DNA of 62,000 bases from Neocallimastix lanati (nom. inval.) (taxonomy: Eukaryota > Neocallimastigomycota > Neocallimastigomycetes > Neocallimastigales > Neocallimastigaceae): assembly GCA_016946835.1 (NCBI GenBank), contig JACVTC010000066.1, forward strand, positions 457,501 to 519,500, in the 5' to 3' direction. The notes under the pieces were generated by a model. It was not told where the DNA came from. It did no database searches and saw nothing but the letters and a program-made list of their open reading frames with translations. Positions within the stretch are counted from its first letter, which is position 1. Each line of letters opens with the position of its first letter. This document shows positions 24,543 through 38,163 of the stretch, piece by piece. Made by a program: the position numbers and the translations under genes.

Positions 24543-25541
24543 GTTTTGTTTTGTTTTGTTTTCCACAATTTTCATAATGTTATTTTCATATAAATTTTGC
24601 AATTCTTTGTTTATTGTACCTTTCCATTTTGTTAGCATTTTCTGAAATCATAGCTTCTTCAAGTTTTTTGGAATTATTGTATTGATATTATTAATTTTTA
24701 TTTCTTTTATGGCTTTCATTTTCATCTGAATTTGTTTTCCTCTTAAAATATGAATTATTTAATGTAGATTTTCTGTCCTTCTTTTATTTTTCTTTCTTCA
24801 TTGTTTGATTGATAATTTTTTCTTTTCCTTTTTCGATTGTTTTTTACTTTGCTTTTTCTTTCTCTTTTTTTTCTTTTTTTCATTATTTTTTTTTTCATTA
24901 TTTTTTTTTTTAATTTTTTTATTTATTTGTTTTCCCATAGTTTTTATTATTCTGGTATAATTATTAAATTTTATATTCTTTTCTTGATTTTTTTTTATAT
25001 CTAAAGTTTCCAGATTACTTAAGTTGTCTTAAGATTTAATTTTCAGAATTATAATCTTTAAAATTTAATATTTTCATATAGTTTCATTATTTTCTAAATT
25101 TTAAATTTTAATTTTTTTTTATCCTTCGTATTAATATTTGTATTTCAAATTTAGCTTCAAAACTTTTAACTTTTGAGTTTATAATTTTATAATCAATAAG
25201 GTTTGATTTTAGATAAAATTTTTATAATGATTAAGATTTAAAATTTTGATTAATAAAACTTTTTTCCATATTTTTATGTTCAGAAAATAAAAAATTTTGT
25301 GTTTTTTTTTTTATACTTTTCATGCTTTTATCGTTATTTCTATTAAAAAAAATGTCATTTTTAATATTAAGAATTTTGAATATGGAATTTATTAATTATA
25401 TTAGGTAGAATATTTGGAAATTTTGCTTCAACGAAAACATCATTCATTGTTATGCTTGATGTATTTATTGTCTTTACTGTATTTGTTGTTGAAGTTTTTG
25501 AAGAACCACTGGTAGTTTTTGAATTTTCTGATTTAGTCATT
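24175..25541 (-). pseudogene. Remains of an older copia element (gag start and RT pieces)
   Basis: Reading the minus strand: at 25541 ATG opens MTKSENSKTTSGSSKTSTTN, a gag-like N-terminus. At 24640-24570 LTKWKGTINKELQNLYENN corresponds to the start of the young element's RT block (its NEWLQAVKEELNSMK). After a poly(A)/AAAAC expansion (24444-24560 on the plus strand), IPKGIKSLDVRYVFF, then RDFHKNN, then a shifted frame with CTYSPTIEMDSFRLTIANA match the RT palm start. Stops and frame slips are many. The family is related to, but clearly diverged from, the young element. Confidence 0.75.
24444..24560. repeat. Poly(T) run and (GTTTTT)n/(GTTTT)n repeat inside the dead copia
   Basis: About 46 T, then six GTTTTT-type and six GTTTT-type units. 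It interrupts the RT remnant, so it grew after the element landed. Confidence 0.9.
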
Positions 25542-25559
25542 TTAATATGATTGTTAATA

Positions 25560-27090
25560 TTTCTTTATTTTAATATTTAATGAATGTTTAAATTTTATAT
25601 ATATTAGATTTTGATATTAATAATTGTCTATGAATTACTGACTCAGTGAGACACTCAATCTATTAAATATAACACTTAAAATCAGAAATAATATTTTATT
25701 ATATTATTATGTGTTTATTTATTTATTTGATTGCTTTTACATAAAGAAAGACTTATTCATTAAAGAATAAACATTTTTCTGTAATAGACTAAAATTAATG
25801 GCAAAATTTAACGTTATGTTTCATAATACCATCAAATGGATATATTTTACTTTTTAATAGTTTTGTATAATGTACAATGTAATTAAACACTAACTACAAT
25901 ATTTAACAAATTGTACTAAAAAGTTTTTATATTTATTTAATATAAAAAAATATAATAATAAATATATAAACTAATATTAGAAAATTTTTATAAAAAAAAA
26001 AAAAAGGATGTAATTTTTATAAAAAAAAAAAAAAAAAAAGATAATTTATGTGTAACCACCAATGATTTACTTTTAAATATATAAAATATTAATTTTTATA
26101 TTTAACATAATTGTTGTTGTTGCTGTTTATCAGTAAATTATTTTTATTAAAATTATTTTTATTATCAGAATCTTTGGTTAAGAACCATTTTAGAAATTTT
26201 ATTATTATTAAAACAATAAAATTTTAAATAATAATTTATTCTAATATTCAATAAAATTTAATATGATACTTTTTTTTTTTTTTTTTTTTTTTTTATTATT
26301 ATTTTAAACCTAACTATTAAATCATATATAAAAAATTCTATATGAAATCCTTTTAAATATAAATTTTTTTAATCATATGTTATTATTGTTGTTGTTGCTG
26401 TTATTATTTGAATTAATAATTATTAATCATACCCAAAAGTTAATAATAACTATTTTAATATTATTAAATATTATATATATTTGTTTTGCTTATTTGCTTC
26501 ACTTTTTTTTTTTTTTTTTTTTTTTTTTTGGTTAAAAATATTACCAAATTTAATTATAATATTATTTTTATAAATTATTCAATTGAAAACTATGTATTAT
26601 ATGGATGATGACTTAAATTGAGTATTTGAATATACTCTTTAAAAGAATAACTCTATCTCATTTAGTTATTATTAATAATATAAATAAGATATTAGTAGTT
26701 AAATAAGATTAATTATAATAAATAAATATAATAATTTAAAAATTCGAAAAAAAAATATTAAAATGATACATATAATAAAAAACTGTTAAACTTTTCATAT
26801 ATAATGAATGATTTTAATATAAAAAATATATTGGTAGTATATTAATAAATATTAAATAAATGAATTTTTTTAAAAAATTTTTTAATTATATAATCCATTT
26901 ATATTTATATTTATATTTATATAAAAAAAAAAATTATAACCTTTTGTTATATTGATAAATAGTACTTTCAATACCTTAAAATTAAAATTGTAATATAATT
27001 CTTAGTCCCTATTTATCAAGATTTTTTTTTTTTTTTTTAATATCATTTTTATTAGTAAAATCAATAATTGTTTATAGTATTATTTAGCAA
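25560..27090. other. AT-rich intergenic DNA upstream of CSN2, no gene seen
   Basis: Poly(T) and poly(A) runs at 25998, 26020, 26270, 26505 and 27023. A possible leader/LTR edge of the dead copia lies near 25639 (plus strand TGAGACACTCAATC, like TGAGACTCTTAATC by the young 5' LTR). The CSN2 promoter must lie toward the right end; no motif stands out. Confidence 0.5.
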
Positions 27091-27096
27091 TACAAA

Positions 27097-27371
27097 ATGT
27101 CTGACTTTGATGATGATGATTTTATGGTAAAATTTTTATAAAATAATATATTTTATATTTTTTATTTTTAAAAATGTATATAAAGAAAAAGATATTTTCT
27201 TAAATTAAAAACAACGGAAGTATTAATAATGTTTCATTTCTTTTATATTAAAAAAATGGGGAAGTTACTATTTTAAATTCAATTTAAGAAAAGTCAAATA
27301 TGATATATGAAATTCATTAATAATTTCAATTTTAATGGATAAATCATTTTCTATTAAAATTTGAAATTTCA

Positions 27372-27402
<31 letters not shown>

Positions 27403-28249
27403 ATTTTAGAAATATTCAGATATATCTAATTGATAAAAGTTTTACAACACTAATTAATAATTATTTGAAAGGAAGAATGAATATAATTTAAATAATTAGA
27501 ATGAAATTTTAATTGATTTATTAATTTCAATAGTTATTCAATTTTATTATTATTGTTATTATTATTATTATAACAATAATAATGGACATAAATAAAAAAA
27601 AAAAAAATTACATTGATTATTTTTTAAATAAACCACCATTAATAATTTTAAAATAAATATAAAATTAAACCCAAAAAATTAAATTTTTATTGTTATAATT
27701 TATTATATTTCTTTCTTTTGTTTTTATTGATATATATGAAATTATAAAAAAAAAAAAAAAATACCTAAATTATAGGTAGAAGATGATGAAGTATTTGACT
27801 TTGATTCAGAATATGATGATGAAAATGAAGAAGAAGAACAAAATGTTGATTTAGAAAACAAGTATTATAATGCAAAGGGTTTTTATCAATAAGAAATTTG
27901 AGAAATTTATTTTTTGTTTTTTCATTCATCAAATTTTATATGAATTAAAACTAATAACTGGAATGGAATTTGTTCAGAATAAAATGCTTAAAATCATTTT
28001 TTCATATGAGAAAACAAATTTATATTTTAATTAAAAGATAAAAAAAATAAATAATTGATTGTTAATTTTATTAATTTATATAAATTCAATTCAATAGCAT
28101 TAAAAGAAGATAGTCCAGAAGATGCTATAAAAGAATTTCAAAATGTAATTGAATCTGATACAGAACAAAGTGAATGGTAAAATATCTATTTATTATTATA
28201 ATTATATTTATTATAAATGTCTATTTATTATAATTGTAAATATTTTGTA

Positions 28250-28289
<40 letters not shown>

Positions 28290-28511
28290 GACTTATTTGT
28301 ATTTAATATAAATTTAATATTATTTTTTGTGTAAATAGGAGTTTCAAAGCTTCTAAGCAAACAGTAAAAGTTTCTTTGAAAATTAAAGATTATGAGGGAG
28401 TAAATTTCATTTGTTTAATAAAATTATTTAAATAGTTTTATATTCTATCAATGAAGCTTCTGTATATATAAGTTATTAATCAATATTTATTAATGAAATA
28501 TAATAATTTAA

Positions 28512-28553
<42 letters not shown>

Positions 28554-29988
28554 CTTTTTCTTTTTCTCGTTCTGTCTTTCTAGGCTATAAAATATTATAA
28601 ACATTTATTAAATTTATTAAATATTGTATCAAAAAGCTATGGTGAAAAATCAATCAATAATATTCTTGATTATGCATCAAATTCTGATAGTATTGAGTTT
28701 TTAGAACAATTTTATGAAATCACGTTAAATAAATTAAAAGAAGTAAAAAATGATGTAAGTTAAGAATACCTAATAAATTAATTATAAAATATCATTACAC
28801 GTGTCGTATTAGATTCCATAATTAAATATATATATATTAATAAATAAATATATATTTATAATCAAAATAGAGGTTATGGTTAAAAACTAATTTAAAATTA
28901 GCAAAATTATTACTTGATAATCGTGAATATGATAAATTAACTAAAGTTCTTGATCAATTACATGAAGTTTGCGAACAAGAAAATAATTCAGAAGTTCAAG
29001 GTACACTACTTATTGAAGTATTTGCTATTGAAATTCAAATGTACACTGAAATGAAAAATACAAAAAAATTAAAGGTAAATTAATTAATATATATTAACGT
29101 TATTAATAATTATCATTAATTATCATTTATTATATATAATATATATTATTTATTGTTGTTATTACATTTAATTTTCATTAATATATATATAAAATAAAAA
29201 TAAAATAAAAATTTAATTTTATATTTTATTTATAAGCCATTATATAAACAATGTTTAAATGTTAAATATGCTATACCACATCCAAGGATTATGGTAATTA
29301 TTTATATTAATAATTATTAGTATTCCTTGTATTTAAATATTAAATTTTTATTTATATATATTTATATTTATATTTATATTTATATATATTTATATTTATT
29401 ATTATTATTATTATTATTATTTTTTTTTTTTTTTTTTTTTTTAAATTAGGGTGTAATTCGTGAATGTGGTGGTAAAATGCATATGATTGAAGGTATGCTA
29501 TAACGGATAATAATATACAATATTTTTATATTTAGATATATATAATATATAAGTATAAAATATTTATTTTGTATTAACTGTATATTTTTTTAAAAAAGGA
29601 AAATGGCAAGATGCTCAAACAGATTTCTTTGAAGCATTTAAAAATTTCGATGAAGCTGGTAGTCCTCAAAGAATTCAATGCTTAAAGTAATTAGAATAAT
29701 AAACATTTTAAATAGTATCTATATACATTATTATATACATTATATATATATATATATTTTTTATTCCTAATAATTAATATGATATATTTAATTAAAATAT
29801 TATTATTAATAGGTATTTAGTAATAGCTAATATGTTATCTGAATCTGAAATTAATCCATTTGATTCTCAAGAAACAAAACCGTAAGTTACCACATTTAAA
29901 TAATTTAATCATTTTTTTTTTTTTATTTTTTATTTTTATTTTTATTTTAATATAATAATAATAATAATTAAAGCTAATTAATATATAT

Positions 29989-30034
<46 letters not shown>

Positions 30035-30423
30035 TATAAAAATGATCATCAAATTGTAGCGTTAACCAATTTAATTAATGCATATCAAAGAGTTGATATA
30101 GATGAATTTGAAAGTATTTTAAAAAGTAAGAAAAAATTTTTGAAGAACAAAAATAATAGAATATAGAATTGTTATATATATACGAGTATATTTATAAAAA
30201 TATCTTATTAACTAAATAATATATATATATATTTTATATAATTATTTTTATATTATTCCTTATATATAAAAATGTCAAATAGAAAATAAGAGTACTATTA
30301 TGAATGATCCATTTATTCGTACATATATGGATGATGTTATTAAAAATATTCGTTCACAAGTTTTAATTCGTTTAATTAAACCCTATACCAGAATAAAACT
30401 TTCATTTGCATCAAAGGTAATTA

Positions 30424-30475
<52 letters not shown>

Positions 30476-30495
30476 AATTAATTAATTCATTATAA

Positions 30496-30530
<35 letters not shown>

Positions 30531-30962
30531 TAAAATAAAATGAAAATAATAATAATAATAATAATAATAATGATTATAATAAAAATGAGGAAATATTAAC
30601 TTATATATGTACATAAATTTCTTATTTATAGAAATTAAACATAACACCACAAGAAGTTGAAGATTTACTTGTTAATTTAATTTTAGATAAAAAAATTAAT
30701 GGTTATATTGATCAAATAAATCAAATTTTAGAACTTGAACAAGAGTAAATATTATATATATATATATAATAAATAATATAATGATAATATTAATTGTTAT
30801 ATTAATATTTATTAATATTTTATTTTATTTTATTTTATATTTATTTTTCTATCATTATAAAATAAAAATAGTAATCAAAGTCTTAATTATTATCCAGATA
30901 TTGGAAAATGGTGTAATAACGTTGAAAAATTAATAAATTCTTTTGATCGAAAAATATATTAA
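27097..30962 (+). CDS. CSN2: COP9 signalosome subunit 2
   Basis: Scaffold subunit of the COP9 signalosome, the nuclear/cytosolic complex that removes NEDD8 from cullin ligases. Fourteen exons: 27097-27126, 27776-27878, 28098-28176, 28339-28399, 28584-28754, 28871-29074, 29237-29293, 29450-29492, 29599-29686, 29813-29881, 30034-30125, 30283-30416, 30632-30744 and 30872-30962. All introns are GT..AG and all phases close, giving 444 residues, almost the human length (443). Recognisable blocks are the acidic start [88 protein letters not shown] and the PCI-domain region [15 protein letters not shown]. It looks intact. The acceptor of exon 11 directly follows a run of more than 30 A. Confidence 0.96.
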
Positions 30963-31777
30963 ACTAAACAAAAGTTCTAATAAAATCTATAACATTAAGA
31001 AATAATAATAATTAAAATAAAATATATATATATATATACTTAAAATATAATAAAATTAAATACATAATTAAAATTATATATATATATTTAATTCATATAA
31101 AAAAATTATAAAAAAAAAATAAAAAAAATAAAAAAACTTAAATTTAATACATTTTTTTAACTATTATCTAAAAATTTATTTATCATTAAATATTGATACT
31201 GTTATATATGTAAAAAATAAATTATATATATATATATTATATAATAAAGCAATAAATAAAAATAAAAAAATAAATAAGACTTATTAATTTTAATTTAAAG
31301 TAAAAACAAAAAAAATTTAAAGAAAAAAAATTTTAGATATTAATTATTGATAGCGAACTACATATAATTTTATGATTTATATAATTGTATTAATATTTTT
31401 TATTCTTTTGATATTTTTATTCTATTAATATCTCTATGAATTAAACATTTTAATATTTCATATATATTTTAGTTGATTTATGAGAGAATGAACAATAACT
31501 ATAATATTAATGTGTAAAAAATGATAAATAATTGTTGATTATTCATGAATACTTAGATATTACATCCTTTTTTTTTTTTTTTTTAATATTTAATATTAAC
31601 AACGACAAAAATAATAATAGTAAAGAAATAAGGCAAGTCTTTTATTAATTTTCATATAGTTAATATGATAATGAATAAAAACTACTTTTTTATGTGTTTT
31701 TGTTATTAATAATGAACAATTTTTGCTTTTTATAAATAATATTGTAACCAATGAAAATTTCTATTTCAGTAAATTTT

Positions 31778-31808
<31 letters not shown>

Positions 31809-33127
31809 AAATCTATAGTATAATACTTAAACCATAAATAAAATTAAGTTTCAAAAATCACACATAAAAAATAAAAGTAATTATTAAATAAAATAACATA
31901 TGCATAAATTTATTCTTTTTTTTTTTTTTTTTTAAATATGTTAAATTAAGTTCTTATTAAAGTTTTTATACATTTTTTTAGATCATTGAATTAGTTGGGT
32001 ATCGAATTTTATTCTTATAATGAAATTACTTTTTTTTTTTTTTTTTTTTTTTTATCTTTTTTATATTGGGATTAATTAAAAATTTTATTAGTTGGTTTAG
32101 AAAATAATTAAGGAACTCTATCACAATATATAATAAATTTTAAGTAATTAAAAAATGAACAATTTAAATATTAATTTATATATAATTGCTATAGATAATA
32201 AAAATATAGAAAACATTATAGTTATTAGTGTTAATAAAGATAATAAAAATGTTATTGTTTTTGAAATATATATTATTAAATATATATATATATATTTATG
32301 AAGATCTTCCATTTATAATAAAACTACTTTCTTTAAAGTAATTTATAGTGATAGGGATTCTTGTTTAATTAAGTGCGATTATATTATCGATGAAACTTTA
32401 TTCGTTATTATAAATTTACCATTTCATTATAGAAAAAATTATATTATCAAAAAAAAAAAATTAAATACAACAATGTTTATCTTTTATTGAATATAATTAA
32501 AATTCTTTGTTCAATATTATTTATAGAATATTATATATAAAAGTATAGTTAATATGCTACTGATAACTGAAATTAAAAATAATATATATATATATTTTAG
32601 CAAATAAATATAATTATGTATTATAAATAAACATTTGTATAAATTAAAAAAATCTCAAAATCATTTTTTTTTTTTTTTTTTTTTTGAAATAAATAGTAAT
32701 TTTATTTAAATATACATTACAATAATATTACATATTACATTATTATACTTGTTATTGTCTATAATTTTATAAAATTCAAAAAAAAAAAAGTTTTTTTATA
32801 ATTTTTTATATAATTATAAAATAAAAAAATAATGAATTTAATATTATTATAAATTTTGAAATTTGATTTTTTTAAGAGACTTGTAATCAATAAAAAAATA
32901 AAGTTTATGTTTAATAATTTGTGTTGTTCTTACTGAAAATAAATGTTTTTTTCTTTGTTTTTATGTTTATTTAAATATCAAAAAATGGTTATAACAATAA
33001 TAAAAAAAAAAACTATAAAATTCTTTTTGTACATATATTTCAATCTATCTATATATATATATTCTTAATAAAGTCGGATTTAATTTTTATATTTCGGTTG
33101 ATTTCATTAGTGTATTTCATTTTTTTC
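30963..33127. other. Spacer between CSN2 and the coiled-coil gene
   Basis: Mostly A/T runs. At about 32154-32490 (+) a broken frame (MNNLNINLYIIAIDNKN, later VIYSDRDSCLIKCDYIIDE) is less random than its surroundings and may be a gene relic, but it has stops and no recognisable domain. Confidence 0.4.
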
Positions 33128-33655
33128 TTATTCACTTTTAATACTATAATTTCTTGTAATTCTACGAATACTTTCAACTTGTTCTCTACTAGAATTTTCC
33201 CATAAATCAATAGTGTTTTGAATATCATGAATTACTTCATCTTGAGAATTTATAATTTTAACCTGGTCTTCAATTCTGGAAGCTTGAACTCTTATTTTAT
33301 TTTCATATTGTTGATTTTTTAAAGTTAATAGTTTATTAGTATCCATTAATTCATTCAATTTTTCATTTAATTCATCATTTTCTTTTGAGAGTTTATCATG
33401 ATCATCACTAAGATCATTAGCACGAGCTTCTAAATATTTATTAGTATTTTCTAATGAAAAATATTTCTTTTTCTCCTCTGCCAGTTTTCTCTTAAAATCT
33501 TTTACCGTTTTGGTCAGCTGAGCATTATTATTCTGAAGTTTTTCAAGGAATGAATTATCATCACACAGAGTTAAAATATTTCTTGCTAATTCCGCAATAT
33601 CATTAGACCAACATTTTATTTGAGAATGTTTCTTTTCAATTTCATTAGTACTCAT
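33128..33655 (-). CDS. Small coiled-coil protein, function unknown
   Basis: Single-exon gene, 175 residues, from the ATG at 33655 (plus strand CAT after TTAGTACT). After MSTNEIEKKHSQIKCWSND, about residues 35-160 are a near-continuous heptad coiled coil (for example LEKLQNNNAQLTKTVKDFKRK, then LSKENDELNEKLNELMD). The Trp-bearing end DLWENSSREQVESIRRITRN is less coiled. Balanced Lys/Glu content and non-AT-driven codons argue that it is real. No family was recognised; possible roles such as tether or cytoskeletal adaptor are guesses. Its neighbours give no hint. Confidence 0.7.
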   Translation of the reverse strand: MSTNEIEKKHSQIKCWSNDIAELARNILTLCDDNSFLEKLQNNNAQLTKTVKDFKRKLAEEKKKYFSLENTNKYLEARANDLSDDHDKLSKENDELNEKLNELMDTNKLLTLKNQQYENKIRVQASRIEDQVKIINSQDEVIHDIQNTIDLWENSSREQVESIRRITRNYSIKSE

Positions 33656-33659
33656 TTTT

Positions 33660-33665
33660 CTTATT

Positions 33666-33704
<39 letters not shown>

Positions 33705-34072
33705 TATATTTATTAGTATATAATATATTAATAATTGTATAATTTATTCCTGATTATACTAAAATCTATCTATATTAATAATATTTGTTATAGTAATCAA
33801 TTACAAAAATTTTTTTTTTTTTTTTACTTTTAATTTAAAAAAATTTTATATGCTGTTTTTATATATTGAAATTTTAACTATTTTATATATTTAAATTGTT
33901 TATTTATTTTAACATTAATTCTTTTTTTTTTATTAAAATGATTATTTTGTTTTATTCTATTTTTTTTTTTTTTTTTTAGTTTTTCTTTTTTATTTAATTG
34001 TAATATTTTTTACTTCCACCATGATTAAATTTGAATCTACCAAGTGGTCTCCCAAATCTTTAATGCATTTAA

Positions 34073-34104
<32 letters not shown>

Positions 34105-34610
34105 CATTAATTTTTAATCTTATTTTATAATATATTATTATATTTAATCATTAAAAATTTTAATTAACATCAATTTATATATAAAGTTTTTCATAAATTA
34201 AAATATTAAGGAGACAAAGGAAGTAAGAATTTATACTACATAAATTATTTACATTTTGGCTATTAGTAAGAAGAGTAAGAAAAAGTTAAAATTAATTAAA
34301 AAAAAAAAAAAAAAAAAGCAATAAAAAGAAAGATAGAATTATATATAATATATGATTAAAAAGTTAATAAAAAGAGATGGAACAATATCAGTTTTCTCAT
34401 TAAGATAAAAAACAATAATAAACTTAATATTAATATTAATTTTAAAAATATATAATATATATTTAAAATTAAAAAATTAAATATTTTAATTTATGGTTTA
34501 AACTATATAATAAATTTCATAGGAGAAAAAGAGCAGGATATCTAATAATTAAGGATTAGGATATATATTCAAAAATAAGGAAAAGTTTATAAAATACCAT
34601 TTTATTTTAT

Positions 34611-34693
<83 letters not shown>

Positions 34694-35509
34694 GTATTAG
34701 TATTAGTATTAGTATTAGTATTAGTATTAGTATTTTTTTTTTTTTTGCTTTGTTTTGTTTTGTTTTGTTTTGTTTTGTTTTTATCTTTGTTTTTTACAAT
34801 GAATGTTTAATTTTTTTTATTAAATAGAGGCTTATATATTCAAATATTTTTTAGTGCTATCAAATCAAAAAAATATAAATTAAAATTTAAAATTTTATAT
34901 TTTATAAATATTTTTTGAATTAAAATTTTTCCTGTACATTATTGTTAAATTTCATTTATACCATTATTATATTAATTATAACTATTTAAATTTGAAAATA
35001 TAATAAAACATTGTAATTTTGTATTTTATTATAATAGTTTTTTAAAAGGTTTTGTATAATAAATCTTTATTTTATTAGATATTTCTTTTTATTTTTAATT
35101 TTTAATTTTTTTTTAAGAATTATAGTAAGTTTAATTTGACAGCAGTTTTATACTAGTTTTGGTATAAATAAGCATCCAAAATTTCATATATGAAAATCAT
35201 GAATAAAATGATTTAAAAATTTTTTTTTTTTGTTTTATTAAATTTATTTTAGTAATTTTTATATTACACCCACAAAAGTTTAATTAAAATTTTTTGATAT
35301 TTTAATCTTTAATTTGTATTTATTTTAATTTTTATTAATTAAAGATGCCCTTTTATGAATAGTACATGAATTATAAGTTTTATATTCTTAGCCAATACAT
35401 TATGTATATAATGCTATGTACATTATAAGCAAGTCACTAATTTATTACATATTCTAAGACATCAACTAAATAATAATCTAATCATAAAAATATTAAATTT
35501 TAATGTAAT
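33660..35509. other. AT-rich spacer with microsatellites, no gene seen
   Basis: Poly(T) upstream of the coiled-coil gene (33668-33700), (TTA)n with (TTAGTA)n at 34616-34735 and (TTTTG)n at 34747-34782. No frame. The end of an old copia LTR probably falls at about 35450-35525 (it finishes AAACTTTATTTTTAAC, like the young LTR). Confidence 0.5.
34616..34782. repeat. (TTA)n, (TTAGTA)n and (TTTTG)n compound microsatellite
   Basis: TTA repeats pass into TTAGTA hexamers, then a T run, then seven TTTTG units. Confidence 0.93.
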
Positions 35510-36540
35510 AAACTTTATTTTTAACCCTCCTCCTTAAAGGGGAGAGTTGAATATCCTCAATTTGACATTTCGCCAGGTTGCATTTCGACAAGTGGAGTAT
35601 TGATATAAATAAATGAATAAATAAATAAATATTAATTCGAAATAATTTTTTTTAAACTTGTTTTTTATTCAATATTAATAATATTTAATTTTATTTATTT
35701 ATTTATTTAAGTAATAATTTTCAATTTGGCGAAATGCCACATTTTTTAATACGCCACATGCTTTCAAAAAAATTGGCGAAATACAACCTGGCGAAATGCA
35801 CCACTCCCCTCCTAAAGTTTTACTTATTAAAATTTTAAATTTAAGCTATACTATTTATATTTAATAATTATTTAATTGCTCTATATCTTTTTTAAAATTT
35901 ATGCATTTTTGATTCTCTAAATTTATTTAAAGAGTTTGTATTTAAATATTTTGTTAAACCATCAGCATGATTTTCATTTGTTTTTATATATTGTAGTTTA
36001 ATTTTCTTTTGAATAATTAATTCTTTTGTGTATGATGGTACCTTATATCAATATGTCTTTATTAAAGATTGATCGTTTCGTTCTCACTGATGTAGATAGC
36101 TGCTTTATTATCTACATTTATTATAATACATTTATAATTAATTCCGAATTCATAAAATAAGTTTTTGTACCATTGGCAGCATCAATGCCATAATACTCAC
36201 TCTCTACGGTAGATACAGCAACGCAACGTTGCAGTTTAGAGTACCATGAAGCAGGGCCATTTCCCATCATAAATAAACCTGTGGTAGACTTTCTAGTTTC
36301 CTTATCTCCTCCAATAATCTGCATCTATGTATACATTTAATATAATATCTTTCGTGAATTTTATACTATAATTTTTATTACCTTTTAGATTTCTGAATAT
36401 TTTAAGAACATTTAACCAATTTTCGAAAGTTGGATCTTTTGACTTACGATGAAGCTTTACTAACGGCGAATAAAATATCTGGGTGAGTGCAAATACCAAG
36501 ATATAGTAAGCATCCTATAGCTTATACTTAGGTTAAATTT
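35510..36540 (-). pseudogene. Remains of a copia element: RNase H and 3' end
   Basis: On the minus strand, 36499-36302 (SKDPTFENWLNVLKIFRNLK, then NVYIDADYW) and, after a frame slip, 36324-36121 (KETRKSTTGLFMMGNGPASW, then VESEYYGIDA) match RNase H of the young copia element. Below 36120 the tail (reading toward FRESK-like) and the purine-tract complement CCCTCCTCC at about 35525 follow. The element is truncated at its left end near 36540, where satellites begin, and is interrupted at the 3' end by the small element at 35566-35798. Confidence 0.85.
35566..35798. mobile_element. Small inverted-repeat element (MITE-like), 233 bp
   Basis: Ends are CATTTCGCCAGGTTGCATTTCG (35566-35587) and, inverted, CGAAATACAACCTGGCGAAATG (35777-35798): 22 bp with one mismatch. 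Further CGCCA words lie inside (TTGGCGAAATGCC near 35726, ATACGCCACATG near 35750). The middle is AT-rich with ATAAATAA repeats and no frame. It sits at the purine tract of a dead copia: CCCTCCT lies on the left and CCCCTCCT on the right, which may be a duplicated target. Relatives: 8388-8473 and a single end at 11623-11639. Confidence 0.7.
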
Positions 36541-36559
36541 CTTTTCTCTTAATTTGATA

Positions 36560-37258
<699 letters not shown>

Positions 37259-37261
37259 ACT

Positions 37262-38160
37262 ATAAATTAATATATAAAAAAATTTTTTTAATAATTTTAT
37301 TTATTATAGTAAGATTTTTTAACTATTATTTAAAAAAAATAAATCAATATTAATATTACATTAATATTATTATAAAAATTAGTGTAGATATAATTACTAT
37401 TAATAACATTAAAGAAAAAGACTATCAAATAATTTATCAGTTAATTTAATAAATATCTTAATAATTAACAATTATTTGTTTTTTAAAAGAAATTATATTT
37501 ATTATTTCATATTTTTATGAATCTTTTTTTATGAAATAAACAATGAATATAGATATGAAAATATATTATTAAAACTGTAAAAAAAATAATATTAAAATTA
37601 CAAATGAAATTTTAATTTATTGTACAGAATTCATTTTTTTAAATATGAACCTTCTTTTTTTTTTTTTTTTTTTCTTCACAGCAATAATATTCAAATTCAC
37701 TAATATATATATATATGCTTTTTTATTTTTTGAATAAATTTATATTTATTTTAATAATACAATATAAGTTAATTGTTTAATCAACATATTTACAAAAATA
37801 AAAAAAATTTCCATCAAATAAATGTAAATCAATTTTAAAATATAATGTTATTAAAAGGAAAGAATTTAATAAATATTTTATAATTCTTTTCTTTAGTTTA
37901 TTATTTTCAATATTTTTTATTATTACTGGAACAATTTTATTTTTTAAATAATAAATTTTTATATTATTTTTTATATAAATAGACACTAAATTTGTTTTAT
38001 ACAGTAAATATTATTATTTAAAAATAAGAAGTGTTTTTTTTTTTTTTTTTATTTTTATTTTATATATTCTATTCTTTATATCAATAAAAGTATAAATTTC
38101 TTTTAAATATTTTTAATTTAATACAATATATATATTTTTTTTACAATTTAATAAGCATTC
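37262..38160. other. Spacer upstream of MED12, no gene seen
   Basis: A/T runs, poly(T) at 37655-37670 and 38035-38050. The minus-strand frame at 37777-37986 has no ATG and looks like AT noise. The MED12 promoter is presumably in 38000-38160, with only TATATATA words to see. Confidence 0.5.
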
Positions 38161-38163
38161 AAA

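Noticed and set aside
37777-37986. Minus-strand 69-residue frame upstream of MED12
   Set aside because: No ATG start (GTG only), AT-driven composition and no recognisable motif.
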